Part shown: piece by piece, positions 16,704-23,744 of the stretch | How the letters are laid out: every line of letters begins with the position of its first letter | Numbering within the stretch: the first letter of the stretch is position 1 | NCBI GenBank assembly: GCA_025928185.1 | Contig: JAICKA010000013.1 | Span: forward strand, 1 to 51,031 | Origin: Gemmatimonadaceae bacterium | GTDB lineage: Bacteria; Gemmatimonadota; Gemmatimonadetes; Gemmatimonadales; Gemmatimonadaceae | Direction: 5' to 3' | DNA length: 51,031 nt | Position numbers and translations under genes: made by a program | Notes under the pieces: generated by a model | Told to the model about the DNA's origin: nothing | Databases searched by the model: none | Seen by the model: only the letters and a program-made list of their open reading frames with translations

Positions 16704-16726
16704 AGCGGAGCTTCCGCTTTCGAATT
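16704..16726 (+). terminator. Terminator-like hairpin after the 58-aa gene
   Basis: AGCGGA (16704-16709) pairs with TCCGCT (16713-16718) over a three-base loop, followed by TTCGAATTTT. It starts 2 bases after the stop. Confidence 0.5.
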
Positions 16727-16747
16727 TTCTCCGACACCGAGGTTCGC

Positions 16748-17932
16748 ATGACAACCCGACGCGCATTCATCCGCCTCTCAGCGGCAGCCGGCGGCGCACT
16801 TGGCCTCGGCGCGATTCCAATCATCGGCGGGGCACAACCCGCGCGGCGTGAGCGCAATGCTTCGCCGACGGACCGCGCGGCGAAATCGCTCGACATTCTC
16901 ATCCTCGGTGGCACCGGCTTCACCGGCCCGGAGCAGGTCGAGTACGCGCTCGCGCGCGGCCATCGCGTGACGCTGATCAATCGCAACAAGACGCGTCCGG
17001 ATTTCTTCAAGGGACGCGTCGAGCAGCTGATCGGCGATCTGAATGGCGACATGAGCGCGCTGCGCGGACGAAAGTTCGACGTCGTGATCGACAACCCGAC
17101 GACGTTGCCGGCGTGGGTTCGCAACGTCGCGCAGTACATGCAGGGCAACACCAACCACTACATCTTCATCTCGACCGAGTCGGTCTATCCGGACAACAGC
17201 GTTCCCGGCGCCGACGAGACGGACCGACTGACGCCGCTGCCGCCGGGCCTCGATCCGTTCACGGTGCCTATCGCCGACGCGCGAAAGCATTACGGCGCGC
17301 TCAAGACCGTCTCCGAGCACGAAGTGCAGCAACACTATCCCGACCGGTACACGATCATTCGGCCTGGCCTGATCGTCGGGCCGCTCGACGCAACGGATCG
17401 GTTCACGTACTGGCCGGCGCGCATCGATCGCGGCGGCGAGGTGCTCGCGCCGGGTGATCCGACGGATCCGGTGCAATTCATCGATTCGCGCGATCTCGCC
17501 GAGTGGACGATCCGCATGGCCGAGAACCACGAGCTCGGGATCTACAACGCGACCGGACCGAGCAAGCCGCTCAGCATGGCCGAGATGCTGTACGGCATCA
17601 AGGCGATCACGACGGCCGGGGCGCAGTTCACGTGGGTGCCGGCGGATTTCCTTCGCGAGCAGAAGATTCGTCCCTGGCGCGACATGACGGTGTGGATACC
17701 GCCCACGCCGCGTGACGCCGGCTTCTCGCGCAAGAGTAACGCGCGCGCGATCGCGAAAGGTCTCACGTTCCGCCCGCTCGCAGTCACGGCGAAGGACACG
17801 CTCGACTGGAACAAGACGCGGCCAGCCGACCAGCTGCAGAAGCTAGCCGAAGGCGCAGTGGGCGGCATTTCGGCGGAGCGCGAGGCACAGGTGCTCGCCG
17901 CCTGGAAGGCGAAGGAGAGCGCGGGTCGGTGA
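16748..17932 (+). CDS. Tat-exported NAD-dependent epimerase/dehydratase-like (extended SDR) protein
   Basis: The 394-residue protein begins with a twin-arginine signal (TTRRAFIRLSAAAGG) and a hydrophobic stretch ending near GGAQP. The mature part starts a Rossmann fold: ILILGGTGFTGPEQVEYALA is the GGxGFxG dinucleotide loop, followed by VTLINRNKT and FDVVIDNPT. FISTESVYPD resembles the SDR Ser region, but I do not see a clean YxxxK. The Tat signal implies it folds with its cofactor in the cytoplasm and acts outside it. The stop overlaps the GTG start of the nucleotide transporter (GTGA). Substrate and reaction are unknown. Confidence 0.83.
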   Translation: MTTRRAFIRLSAAAGGALGLGAIPIIGGAQPARRERNASPTDRAAKSLDILILGGTGFTGPEQVEYALARGHRVTLINRNKTRPDFFKGRVEQLIGDLNGDMSALRGRKFDVVIDNPTTLPAWVRNVAQYMQGNTNHYIFISTESVYPDNSVPGADETDRLTPLPPGLDPFTVPIADARKHYGALKTVSEHEVQQHYPDRYTIIRPGLIVGPLDATDRFTYWPARIDRGGEVLAPGDPTDPVQFIDSRDLAEWTIRMAENHELGIYNATGPSKPLSMAEMLYGIKAITTAGAQFTWVPADFLREQKIRPWRDMTVWIPPTPRDAGFSRKSNARAIAKGLTFRPLAVTAKDTLDWNKTRPADQLQKLAEGAVGGISAEREAQVLAAWKAKESAGR

Positions 17933-19287
17933 GCGCCGCGCCCGCACGCGACGGTGGCAGCGCGTATCGCGCGCTCCGCCGCGTGGTCGACGTGCGGCCG
18001 TCGGAAGTGCGCGCCATGCTGATGGCGTTCGCGTACTTCTTTTTCGTGCTCAGCGGATACTTCGTGCTTCGGCCGATCCGCGACGCCCTGGCCGCCGCGG
18101 CTGGGGTCAATCAGCTGCCGTGGCTGTTCGCGGGAACGCTCACGGCAACGCTGCTGTGCAATCCGCTCTTTTCAGGATTGGTCGCGCGCTTTCCGGTGCG
18201 CCGGTTCATTCCGATCACGTATCACTTCTTCATCGCGAACCTGCTGGTGTTCTACGTCCTGATGCGTCTGTCGCGCGCATCGGAAGGATCGACGTTCGAC
18301 CTGTGGGTTGGCCGCGCGTTCTTCGTGTGGACGAGCGTGTTCAACATGTTCGTGGTCTCGGTGTTCTGGTGCTTCATGGCCGACGTGTTTCGGAGCGAAC
18401 AGGGCAAGCGGCTGTTCGGTTTCATCGGCGTCGGCGGCACGCTCGGCTCGATCGTGGGCTCGGGGGCGACGGCGGTGCTGGTGCCGCACGTCGGCGCGGT
18501 CAACCTGCTGTTCGTTTCCGTCGTGTTGCTGGAGCTGGCGGTCGTGATGGTGCTGTGCTTCCCGATGCCTGAGAACGGCGCAGCCGCGCTCGATCGCCAA
18601 ACGGCGGAGCACAAGATCATTGGCGGGAGCGCGTGGGCGGGATTCACGCAGGTGGTGCGCTCGCCGTATCTGCTCGCCATCTGCGGTTTTCTCGTGTTGT
18701 ACACCGTGGGCTCGACGTTCCTGTACTTCGAGCAGACCGATATCGTCGGACGGTTCTATGCGACGCGCAATGCGCGAACGACCGTACTGGCGCAGATCGA
18801 TCTCGTCGCGCAGTCGCTCACCATCGTCACGCAGATCTTCTTCACCGGCCGGATCATTCGCTGGCTCGGGCTGGCGGTGACGCTGGCGCTCTTGCCGGTG
18901 CTGACGATGGCCGGCTTCGCGACGCTTGGCATGATGCCCGTGTTCGCGACGCTCGCGGTATTCGTCGTGCTGCGGCGGGCGAGCAACTTTGCGCTGACGA
19001 ATCCGGCGATGGAAGTGCTGTACACCGTGGTGCCGCGCGAGGACAAGTACAAGGCAAAGAGCGTGATCGAGACGTTCGTGTACCGCGGTGGCGACCAGAT
19101 TGCCGCCTGGATGTACGCCGGCCTCTCGGCGCTCGGACTCGGTCTGGCGGGAATTTCCTTTGCCGCCATTCCGCTCGGCGCCGTCTGGCTGATGCTCGGC
19201 GTCTGGCTCGGGCGGAGGCAGGCCGTGCTCGCCGGGGAGCAGGCGGCTCCCGAGGCCAATCTGGAGGCTTTCCCCGCGCTTACATGA
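17929..19287 (+). CDS. Tlc-like NTP/NDP exchange transporter (MFS-related)
   Basis: The 452-residue membrane protein has about twelve hydrophobic helices. Its start, AFAYFFFVLSGYFVLRPIRD, matches the ATP/ADP carrier (Tlc) family seen in free-living bacteria. FWCFMADVFRSEQGKRLFGF and IGVGGTLGSIVGSGATAVLV are also typical. Family members in intracellular bacteria exchange ATP for ADP; the role in free-living bacteria is unclear. GTG at 17929 overlaps the stop of the Tat-exported dehydrogenase-like gene, so the two are probably translated together. I am confident of the family, less of the substrate. Confidence 0.8.
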   Translation: MSAAPARDGGSAYRALRRVVDVRPSEVRAMLMAFAYFFFVLSGYFVLRPIRDALAAAAGVNQLPWLFAGTLTATLLCNPLFSGLVARFPVRRFIPITYHFFIANLLVFYVLMRLSRASEGSTFDLWVGRAFFVWTSVFNMFVVSVFWCFMADVFRSEQGKRLFGFIGVGGTLGSIVGSGATAVLVPHVGAVNLLFVSVVLLELAVVMVLCFPMPENGAAALDRQTAEHKIIGGSAWAGFTQVVRSPYLLAICGFLVLYTVGSTFLYFEQTDIVGRFYATRNARTTVLAQIDLVAQSLTIVTQIFFTGRIIRWLGLAVTLALLPVLTMAGFATLGMMPVFATLAVFVVLRRASNFALTNPAMEVLYTVVPREDKYKAKSVIETFVYRGGDQIAAWMYAGLSALGLGLAGISFAAIPLGAVWLMLGVWLGRRQAVLAGEQAAPEANLEAFPALT

Positions 19288-19464
19288 GGCGCATGGCGTA
19301 AACGATCTGTAGATCCTTTGGATCCCTGTTGACACCATTCCGCCGCGCACGCAGTACTTAGGGAGGGATTCCATCCCCCAGGCCTGTTCAAGGGTCCAAC
19401 TGTCTACCGTCGCACAGGCGGCCTTCAACCGCCCGACTTTCCAGTCTTCCAGGTTTCCGTTCCA

Positions 19465-19977
19465 GTGCATCCCAAGGCCGACGAGCACGCCCCGTACTAC
19501 GCGCGGTACATCGAACGAGTACCGAATGGCGATCTGATCACGGTGTTGCGCGACCAGTCAGTGGACACGATCGCGCTGCTGCGCGATCTGACGCCGGAGC
19601 GCGCAAATCACGCGTATGCACCGGGCAAGTGGACGGTGAAGGAAGTCGTCGGGCACGTCATCGACGCTGAGCGGATATTTGCATATCGCGCGCTGCGGTT
19701 CGCGCGCGGCGACACGACGGAGCTGGCCGGTTTCGAGCAGGATCCCTACGTGCCGGCGGGGAAGTTCGACCGGCGGTCGCTCGGCGATCTAGTGGAGGAA
19801 TTGCAGGTCGTGCGCGCAGCAACGATTCAGCTCGTGCGACATGCTGATGACGAGGTGCTGTCGCGCCGCGGCGTTGCCAGTGGCAAGGAAGTGAGTGTAC
19901 GGGCGCTGTTCTATATCATCGCAGGCCACGAACGACACCACGTCGATTTGCTGCGCGAACGGTATTTGCGGGACTAG
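19465..19977 (+). CDS. DinB family protein
   Basis: The 170-residue protein is a four-helix DinB_2-type bundle. The putative metal ligands are His in VKEVVGHVIDAE and the pair in IIAGHERHHVDLL. Related proteins are metal-dependent thiol transferases or of unknown function, and the domain is also the N-terminal part of EgtB. No signal or membrane segment is present. The start is GTG at 19465; the upstream 177 bases contain a TTGACA with a poorly spaced partner and some TTCCAG repeats. The TonB gene follows after 45 bases. Confidence 0.85.
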   Translation: MHPKADEHAPYYARYIERVPNGDLITVLRDQSVDTIALLRDLTPERANHAYAPGKWTVKEVVGHVIDAERIFAYRALRFARGDTTELAGFEQDPYVPAGKFDRRSLGDLVEELQVVRAATIQLVRHADDEVLSRRGVASGKEVSVRALFYIIAGHERHHVDLLRERYLRD

Positions 19978-20022
19978 GTTCGCGCGGCCGGGGTCGCGGG
20001 CCGGCGGAGGAGGGAAGGCCCC

Positions 20023-20724
20023 ATGATGCGCTTGTGGGTGGAATCGTACGCGAAGCACGAGTCGATCGCCGCGCGCGCGGGCATCGGGTTCGGGAGCGCG
20101 GCAACGCATGCCGTGATCATTGCGCTGTGGATCGTCGGGACGCTGCCGCCGCCGAACATGCCGCAGGACGGCACGATCAATCGGCCTGTCTACGTGCCGC
20201 CGCCGGATCGTGTGCCTGGCCAGCGGGCGACGGTCGAGCGCATCAGCTACGTCACCTTGCAGGCCGGCACCGGATTTGGTGGCGTGAAGCACGGGTTTGG
20301 CGATGCGCCGACGGTCATCAAGGACGAACGAGTCGGCACGCCGCTGCGCGACAGCGTGACGCAGGCGTTCAGCCCGGGTCCCGATTCGGTGTACACGGTC
20401 CTTGACGTCGACACGGCCGTGGTTCGCATGAGCAGCAGCGCCGCGCCGGCATATCCGCTCACGATGCTCGAGCAGCGGCTCGGCGGCGTGGTGTCGGCAC
20501 GCTACGTGGTCGACACGACCGGCTTTGCCGACACCAGCTCGTTCGTCGTGCTGAACGCGACCAACCCGGCGTTCGTGACGTCAGTTCGCGACGCGCTGCC
20601 GTACATGCGTTTCAGGCCGGCGAAGATCGGCAATCTTCCGGTGCGGCAGCTCGTCGAGCAGCAGTTTACCTTCCGAATCGCGCTCGACAGCACCGTGCTG
20701 GCCAAGGCCACGAAGAAACCATAG
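20023..20724 (+). CDS. TonB-family protein
   Basis: The 233-residue protein has one N-terminal membrane helix (ATHAVIIALWIVGTLPPP) and a proline-containing linker. Its C-terminal domain has the TonB fold: SSAAPAYPLTMLEQRLGGVV, YVVDTTGFAD, and DALPYMRFRPAKIGNLPVRQ. TonB links the inner-membrane proton motive force to outer-membrane receptors. Many copies occur in such genomes, so which receptor it serves is unknown. A strong Shine-Dalgarno (GGAGGAGGGAAGG) precedes ATGATG at 20023/20026. No exbB/exbD genes are nearby. Confidence 0.85.
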   Translation: MMRLWVESYAKHESIAARAGIGFGSAATHAVIIALWIVGTLPPPNMPQDGTINRPVYVPPPDRVPGQRATVERISYVTLQAGTGFGGVKHGFGDAPTVIKDERVGTPLRDSVTQAFSPGPDSVYTVLDVDTAVVRMSSSAAPAYPLTMLEQRLGGVVSARYVVDTTGFADTSSFVVLNATNPAFVTSVRDALPYMRFRPAKIGNLPVRQLVEQQFTFRIALDSTVLAKATKKP

Positions 20725-20727
20725 GGG

Positions 20728-21099
20728 ATGAAGCACACGGTTCGGATAGCCGGTGTGATCGTTGGACACTCCGAGCTGGAGCACACGGTGCCAGAGGATG
20801 GTCGCGCCTGGGGAACGTTCCGGCCGGGCCTCGGCTACGAACTCGTGCAGCCGGTGTTCCGGATATTCGCTCGGGCCGTGCCGCACGACGGCGGAGCGAC
20901 GGATGCGAAGCTCCTGGAGGAGTATTACGAGTCGCGCGAAAAGCTCCAGCTCGAGCTGCAGAGCGCACGTGGCGCCAGGATCCCGACGTCGGCCATCCAC
21001 ATCGTGGATTACAGCGTCGAGGACGGCAGCATGCCGCTGCGGATTGAAGTGCTGATATCCGACCCGGCGTACTGGAATCTTCGCGCGGGAGTCCGGTAG
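20728..21099 (+). CDS. Hypothetical protein
   Basis: The 123-residue protein begins MKHTVRIAGVIVGHSELEHT. It contains alternating strand-like segments (GRAWGTFRPGLGYELVQPVF, IVDYSVEDGSMPLRIEVLIS) and one charged helix (DAKLLEEYYESREKLQLELQ). No signal, membrane segment or known motif is seen. The start is 3 bases after the TonB gene with an AGGGG Shine-Dalgarno, so it is probably co-transcribed with tonB. Confidence 0.65.
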   Translation: MKHTVRIAGVIVGHSELEHTVPEDGRAWGTFRPGLGYELVQPVFRIFARAVPHDGGATDAKLLEEYYESREKLQLELQSARGARIPTSAIHIVDYSVEDGSMPLRIEVLISDPAYWNLRAGVR

Positions 21100-21177
21100 G
21101 CAGCAGTCGCGCGGCCTGAATCTTCCACCGCCGGTGCGTGCTGGAGTCGTGCACTCACCACGTGGAGAATCCGCCGC

Positions 21178-21969
21178 ATGCGCAGCCTGGCGTCATCCAT
21201 CCTGATCGCGGTGTTGTTGGGCGGTAGCGCGCGCGCGCAATCGAGCACCGATGCATGGCTTGCGTTGATGTACACGCCGCCCGGCGCGCTGCCGCCGCTC
21301 GCCACGAGCACGATCACGGGCGAGGTGCAGTCCGAGATCGAGATCGCGTTGCGGTACGGCTATCTGTCGGCGCCCTCCGGCGGCATTCCCGCCAACGCGG
21401 GCGCTGCAACGCTCGTCGTGCCAGTGGGCCTGGGACGCAGCGCATCGCTCACCGTTGGCGGCGTCGGCTGTCGCGGCTGCAGCGGTAATCTCATGCTCGG
21501 CATCGGCGGCGACATGCGCATCGGTGAGCGAGCGTTCGACGATGGTGAGGACGGCTCGCGCATCGCGCTGAGTCTCAACGGGGAGCTCGGCTACGATCAT
21601 CCGCATGGCAGCTGGTTTGGCAACGGCGCGCTGGTGAGCGGCGAGCTCGGTGTGCCGATCAGCTTCATCGCCGGCACACGCGCGACGACCGGCGTTCGCA
21701 TCGTCCCATTCGTTACACCGGCGCTCGGCATCGGCAGCATGCGCGTGGAGCCCGGCGTGCAGCCGATTGGCGTGACGCCGGCCGGAACGATCATCACCGC
21801 ACCCGGTACGAGCTCCGGGTGGGAAACCGGCGTGCGATTCATGTTCGGCGGCGGCATTGGCGTCTACACGCCAGCCAACACCTTTGGTGTCGATCTCGGG
21901 TTTCAGCTCGTGCCGCTCGGCAACGCGCGTCCGCAGGTCGGATTGGCGCTGACGATCGGCGGCCGCTAG
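21178..21969 (+). CDS. Predicted outer-membrane beta-barrel protein
   Basis: The 263-residue protein has a signal peptide (SLASSILIAVLLGGSARAQ). It then shows alternating Gly-rich, amphipathic strands ending GFQLVPLGNARPQVGLALTI, the usual pattern of an outer-membrane beta-barrel that terminates on the last strand. Two cysteines (GCRGCSG) lie close together. The ligand is unknown. It is convergent with the NUDIX gene with zero bases between the stops (TAG 21967-21969; TGA 21972-21970). It may be co-transcribed with the TonB and hypothetical genes upstream. Confidence 0.7.
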   Translation: MRSLASSILIAVLLGGSARAQSSTDAWLALMYTPPGALPPLATSTITGEVQSEIEIALRYGYLSAPSGGIPANAGAATLVVPVGLGRSASLTVGGVGCRGCSGNLMLGIGGDMRIGERAFDDGEDGSRIALSLNGELGYDHPHGSWFGNGALVSGELGVPISFIAGTRATTGVRIVPFVTPALGIGSMRVEPGVQPIGVTPAGTIITAPGTSSGWETGVRFMFGGGIGVYTPANTFGVDLGFQLVPLGNARPQVGLALTIGGR

Positions 21970-22440
21970 TCAGCCGGCGAGCAGCGCCTGCAGTCGCTCG
22001 ATCAGCTCGGCCTGCGCCGGATTGATCTTCTGCTGCGCCGTGGGGACATCGTACCAGGCGCACCGGTCGACCTCGGGAAAGGTGATCCGCCGTCCCGATC
22101 CACGCGGCCATTCATTGTGCGTGACGTTGCTGACGATCTTGTCCGGATCGGCATCGCCCTCGCACGCCCATGCATGCACGATCTTTCCCGACTTCTGACG
22201 CACTGCGCCGAGCGGGATGAACGGCTCGGGAGCCGTGAGGCTCGTCTCTTCGGTGAACTCGCGACGCGCGGCATCGAGCAGATCCTCGCCTTCGTCGACG
22301 CGGCCTTTCGGAATCGTCCACGCGCCGGCGTCCCGGCTGGCCCAGAACGGGCCACCCGGGTGGGCCAGAAACACTTCCAGCATCCCCGCGGATCGGCGGA
22401 ACAGCAGCAGGCCGGCGCTCACCGATCCGCGTCGCGTCAC
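21970..22440 (-). CDS. NUDIX hydrolase
   Basis: The 156-residue protein has the full NUDIX box GRVDEGEDLLDAARREFTEE, with consensus Gx5Ex7REUxEExGU satisfied. An N-terminal SAGLLLFRR strand precedes it. NUDIX enzymes hydrolyse a nucleoside diphosphate linked to another group with Mg2+; the substrate is not determinable, and diadenosine-polyphosphate or 8-oxo-dNTP types are possible. GTG at 22440 overlaps the stop of the upstream proline-rich gene (GTGA), which fixes this start. It is the last gene of a four-gene minus-strand group. Confidence 0.9.
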   Translation of the reverse strand: MTRRGSVSAGLLLFRRSAGMLEVFLAHPGGPFWASRDAGAWTIPKGRVDEGEDLLDAARREFTEETSLTAPEPFIPLGAVRQKSGKIVHAWACEGDADPDKIVSNVTHNEWPRGSGRRITFPEVDRCAWYDVPTAQQKINPAQAELIERLQALLAG

Positions 22441-22667
22441 GAGCGGCGCAGTCCCAATCCTTCGGCAACGCGGTCGGCGAGCGTGTCCGCCGCATCGAGC
22501 GTGCGCTCGACGAAGCGGCGGATGGCGGCGCTCCGCTCGTGCGTGACGAGCGGTCGCGGCGGAGGCGGTGGAACGTCGGGCGTTTCTGTCGCGACGGTTG
22601 GTGGCCGCGGCGGTGGCCCGAGATCGCCCGCGGACTCGGTCGGAGGCGTGTAATCGTCCATGTACAT
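22437..22667 (-). CDS. Small proline-rich hypothetical protein (76 aa)
   Basis: The product begins MYMDDYTPPTESAGDLG. It has a proline-rich middle (PPPRPPTVATETP and VPPPPPRP) and a C-terminal helix (FVERTLDAADTLADRVAEGL). Start ATG 22667 is 2 bases after the upstream stop; a second ATG at 22661 is possible. No function is recognised. It sits between an unknown 178-residue protein and the NUDIX gene, overlapping the latter. Confidence 0.6.
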   Translation of the reverse strand: MYMDDYTPPTESAGDLGPPPRPPTVATETPDVPPPPPRPLVTHERSAAIRRFVERTLDAADTLADRVAEGLGLRRS

Positions 22668-22669
22668 CT

Positions 22670-23206
22670 CTACGCCCCTGCCATCGCGTTTGTGTCGAGC
22701 AGTCCCATCCGCCGCTCGAACGGCAGCTCGAGCGTGTCGCCGACCGGCAACGCCTTCCAGCGGGCAAACAGTTCGGCGCGCAGCCGATGAATGTCGTCGA
22801 CCTGCGCGTCGGTGATGCGGAACGACACCGGCGCGAACTTTCCGTCGGCGATTGCCGTTTCGATCCGCTGATTCACCTCGGCGGCCGTGGTGAGCGTGTC
22901 GGTCATGCGCTCGAGGTCGAAGTAGCCGACGAGCAGCTCGACGACGAGCGCCTCGAGCGGAGGACGGCCCTTGGGCCACGGCGACGTGAAATCGCCCATG
23001 TCCCAGCCGTGCGCCACGAGGCCGAAGAACCCGTCGCGGCAGCCGAGCGAGGTCTCCACCGCGTAGTGCGTGAGATCGTGCAGGGGAAAGATGCGGCCGA
23101 TCTGTCCGTTCTGTTGCTGCCAGGTGGACGAGCCATCCGGCCGCACTGCGGTGAGTGCGGCGGCGCCGTCGTGTTTCTTCTTGATGCGGACGAGAAGATC
23201 AGGCAT
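22670..23206 (-). CDS. Hypothetical cytosolic protein (178 aa)
   Basis: It starts MPDLLVRIKKKHDGAAALTA, then has strand-like regions and PLHDLTHYAVETSLGCRDGF, whose HDLTH could bind metal. The rest is helical (FDLERMTDTLTTAAEVNQRI), ending RRMGLLDTNAMAGA. No signal or membrane segment is present, and no family is recalled. The start overlaps the end of the upstream membrane gene by 8 bases, and the next gene starts 2 bases after its stop. It therefore belongs to a tight operon with NUDIX. Confidence 0.65.
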   Translation of the reverse strand: MPDLLVRIKKKHDGAAALTAVRPDGSSTWQQQNGQIGRIFPLHDLTHYAVETSLGCRDGFFGLVAHGWDMGDFTSPWPKGRPPLEALVVELLVGYFDLERMTDTLTTAAEVNQRIETAIADGKFAPVSFRITDAQVDDIHRLRAELFARWKALPVGDTLELPFERRMGLLDTNAMAGA

Positions 23207-23690
23207 GCATGCGTTCCATTCGGCGGCGCCGGTGCCGCCTTTCCCAGAAGTGTCCGACCACCAATCCGATCACCGCGCCGATCACTCCACCGACGAGCGC
23301 ACCGACCAGGGCCGCGATCTCGAAATCCAACAGGCCGCGCGTCGCAACCTTGCGGCGCATTCCGAACAAAACGACGCTCCACGTCGCCGCCGCCCACCAC
23401 AATGCGCCCAGCACGCCACCGCCGACCGTAAAGCCTTCGCTCAAGGCCTGTCGCCGCGGCTCATAGAAGTTATTCGCCAAGGTGCCGAGGCGCTCCTGCT
23501 CGCTCATCCAGCCGCTGTCGCGCCCCCATCCGGAGCGAAGCACGAACGCGCTGGCGATCATCGCAATCTCGGCCGCCCACAGCACGGGCGTCTGCGTCGC
23601 CGGCAGCATCGCCTGTTTCGTGTGCTGCAGCACGAGCACGACGGTGACGATGCCGACGGCGAGATAGAGGAACCAGGCGCGGAGGGGCAT
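23199..23690 (-). CDS. Hypothetical integral membrane protein
   Basis: The 163-residue protein has hydrophobic helices near residues 3-21, 35-50, 88-110 and 121-145, and ends in a very basic tail (HFWERRHRRRRMERM). The soluble loop between helices 2 and 3 (GWGRDSGWMSEQERLGTL) is polar. No family is recognised. ATG 23690 is preferred because the longer reading begins inside the GGTCCAT repeat. It heads the minus-strand group that ends with NUDIX. Confidence 0.6.
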   Translation of the reverse strand: MPLRAWFLYLAVGIVTVVLVLQHTKQAMLPATQTPVLWAAEIAMIASAFVLRSGWGRDSGWMSEQERLGTLANNFYEPRRQALSEGFTVGGGVLGALWWAAATWSVVLFGMRRKVATRGLLDFEIAALVGALVGGVIGAVIGLVVGHFWERRHRRRRMERMHA

Positions 23691-23708
23691 TGGTTCGTGC
23701 TCCGGAAT

Positions 23709-23736
23709 CCATGGTCCATGGTCCATGGACCATGGA
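23709..23736. repeat. ATGGTCC / ATGGACC palindromic repeat
   Basis: ATGGTCC occurs at 23711-23717 and 23718-23724, followed by the reverse form ATGGACC at 23725-23731, giving a self-complementary block. It lies between the S9 stop and the membrane-protein gene. It is the same unit as at 13461-13481. Confidence 0.85.
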
Positions 23737-23744
23737 CTTGCTTT

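Noticed and set aside
19329-19360. TTGACA with TACTTA as a promoter for dinB
   Set aside because: The spacing is 20 bases and the -10 match is poor; not enough to call.
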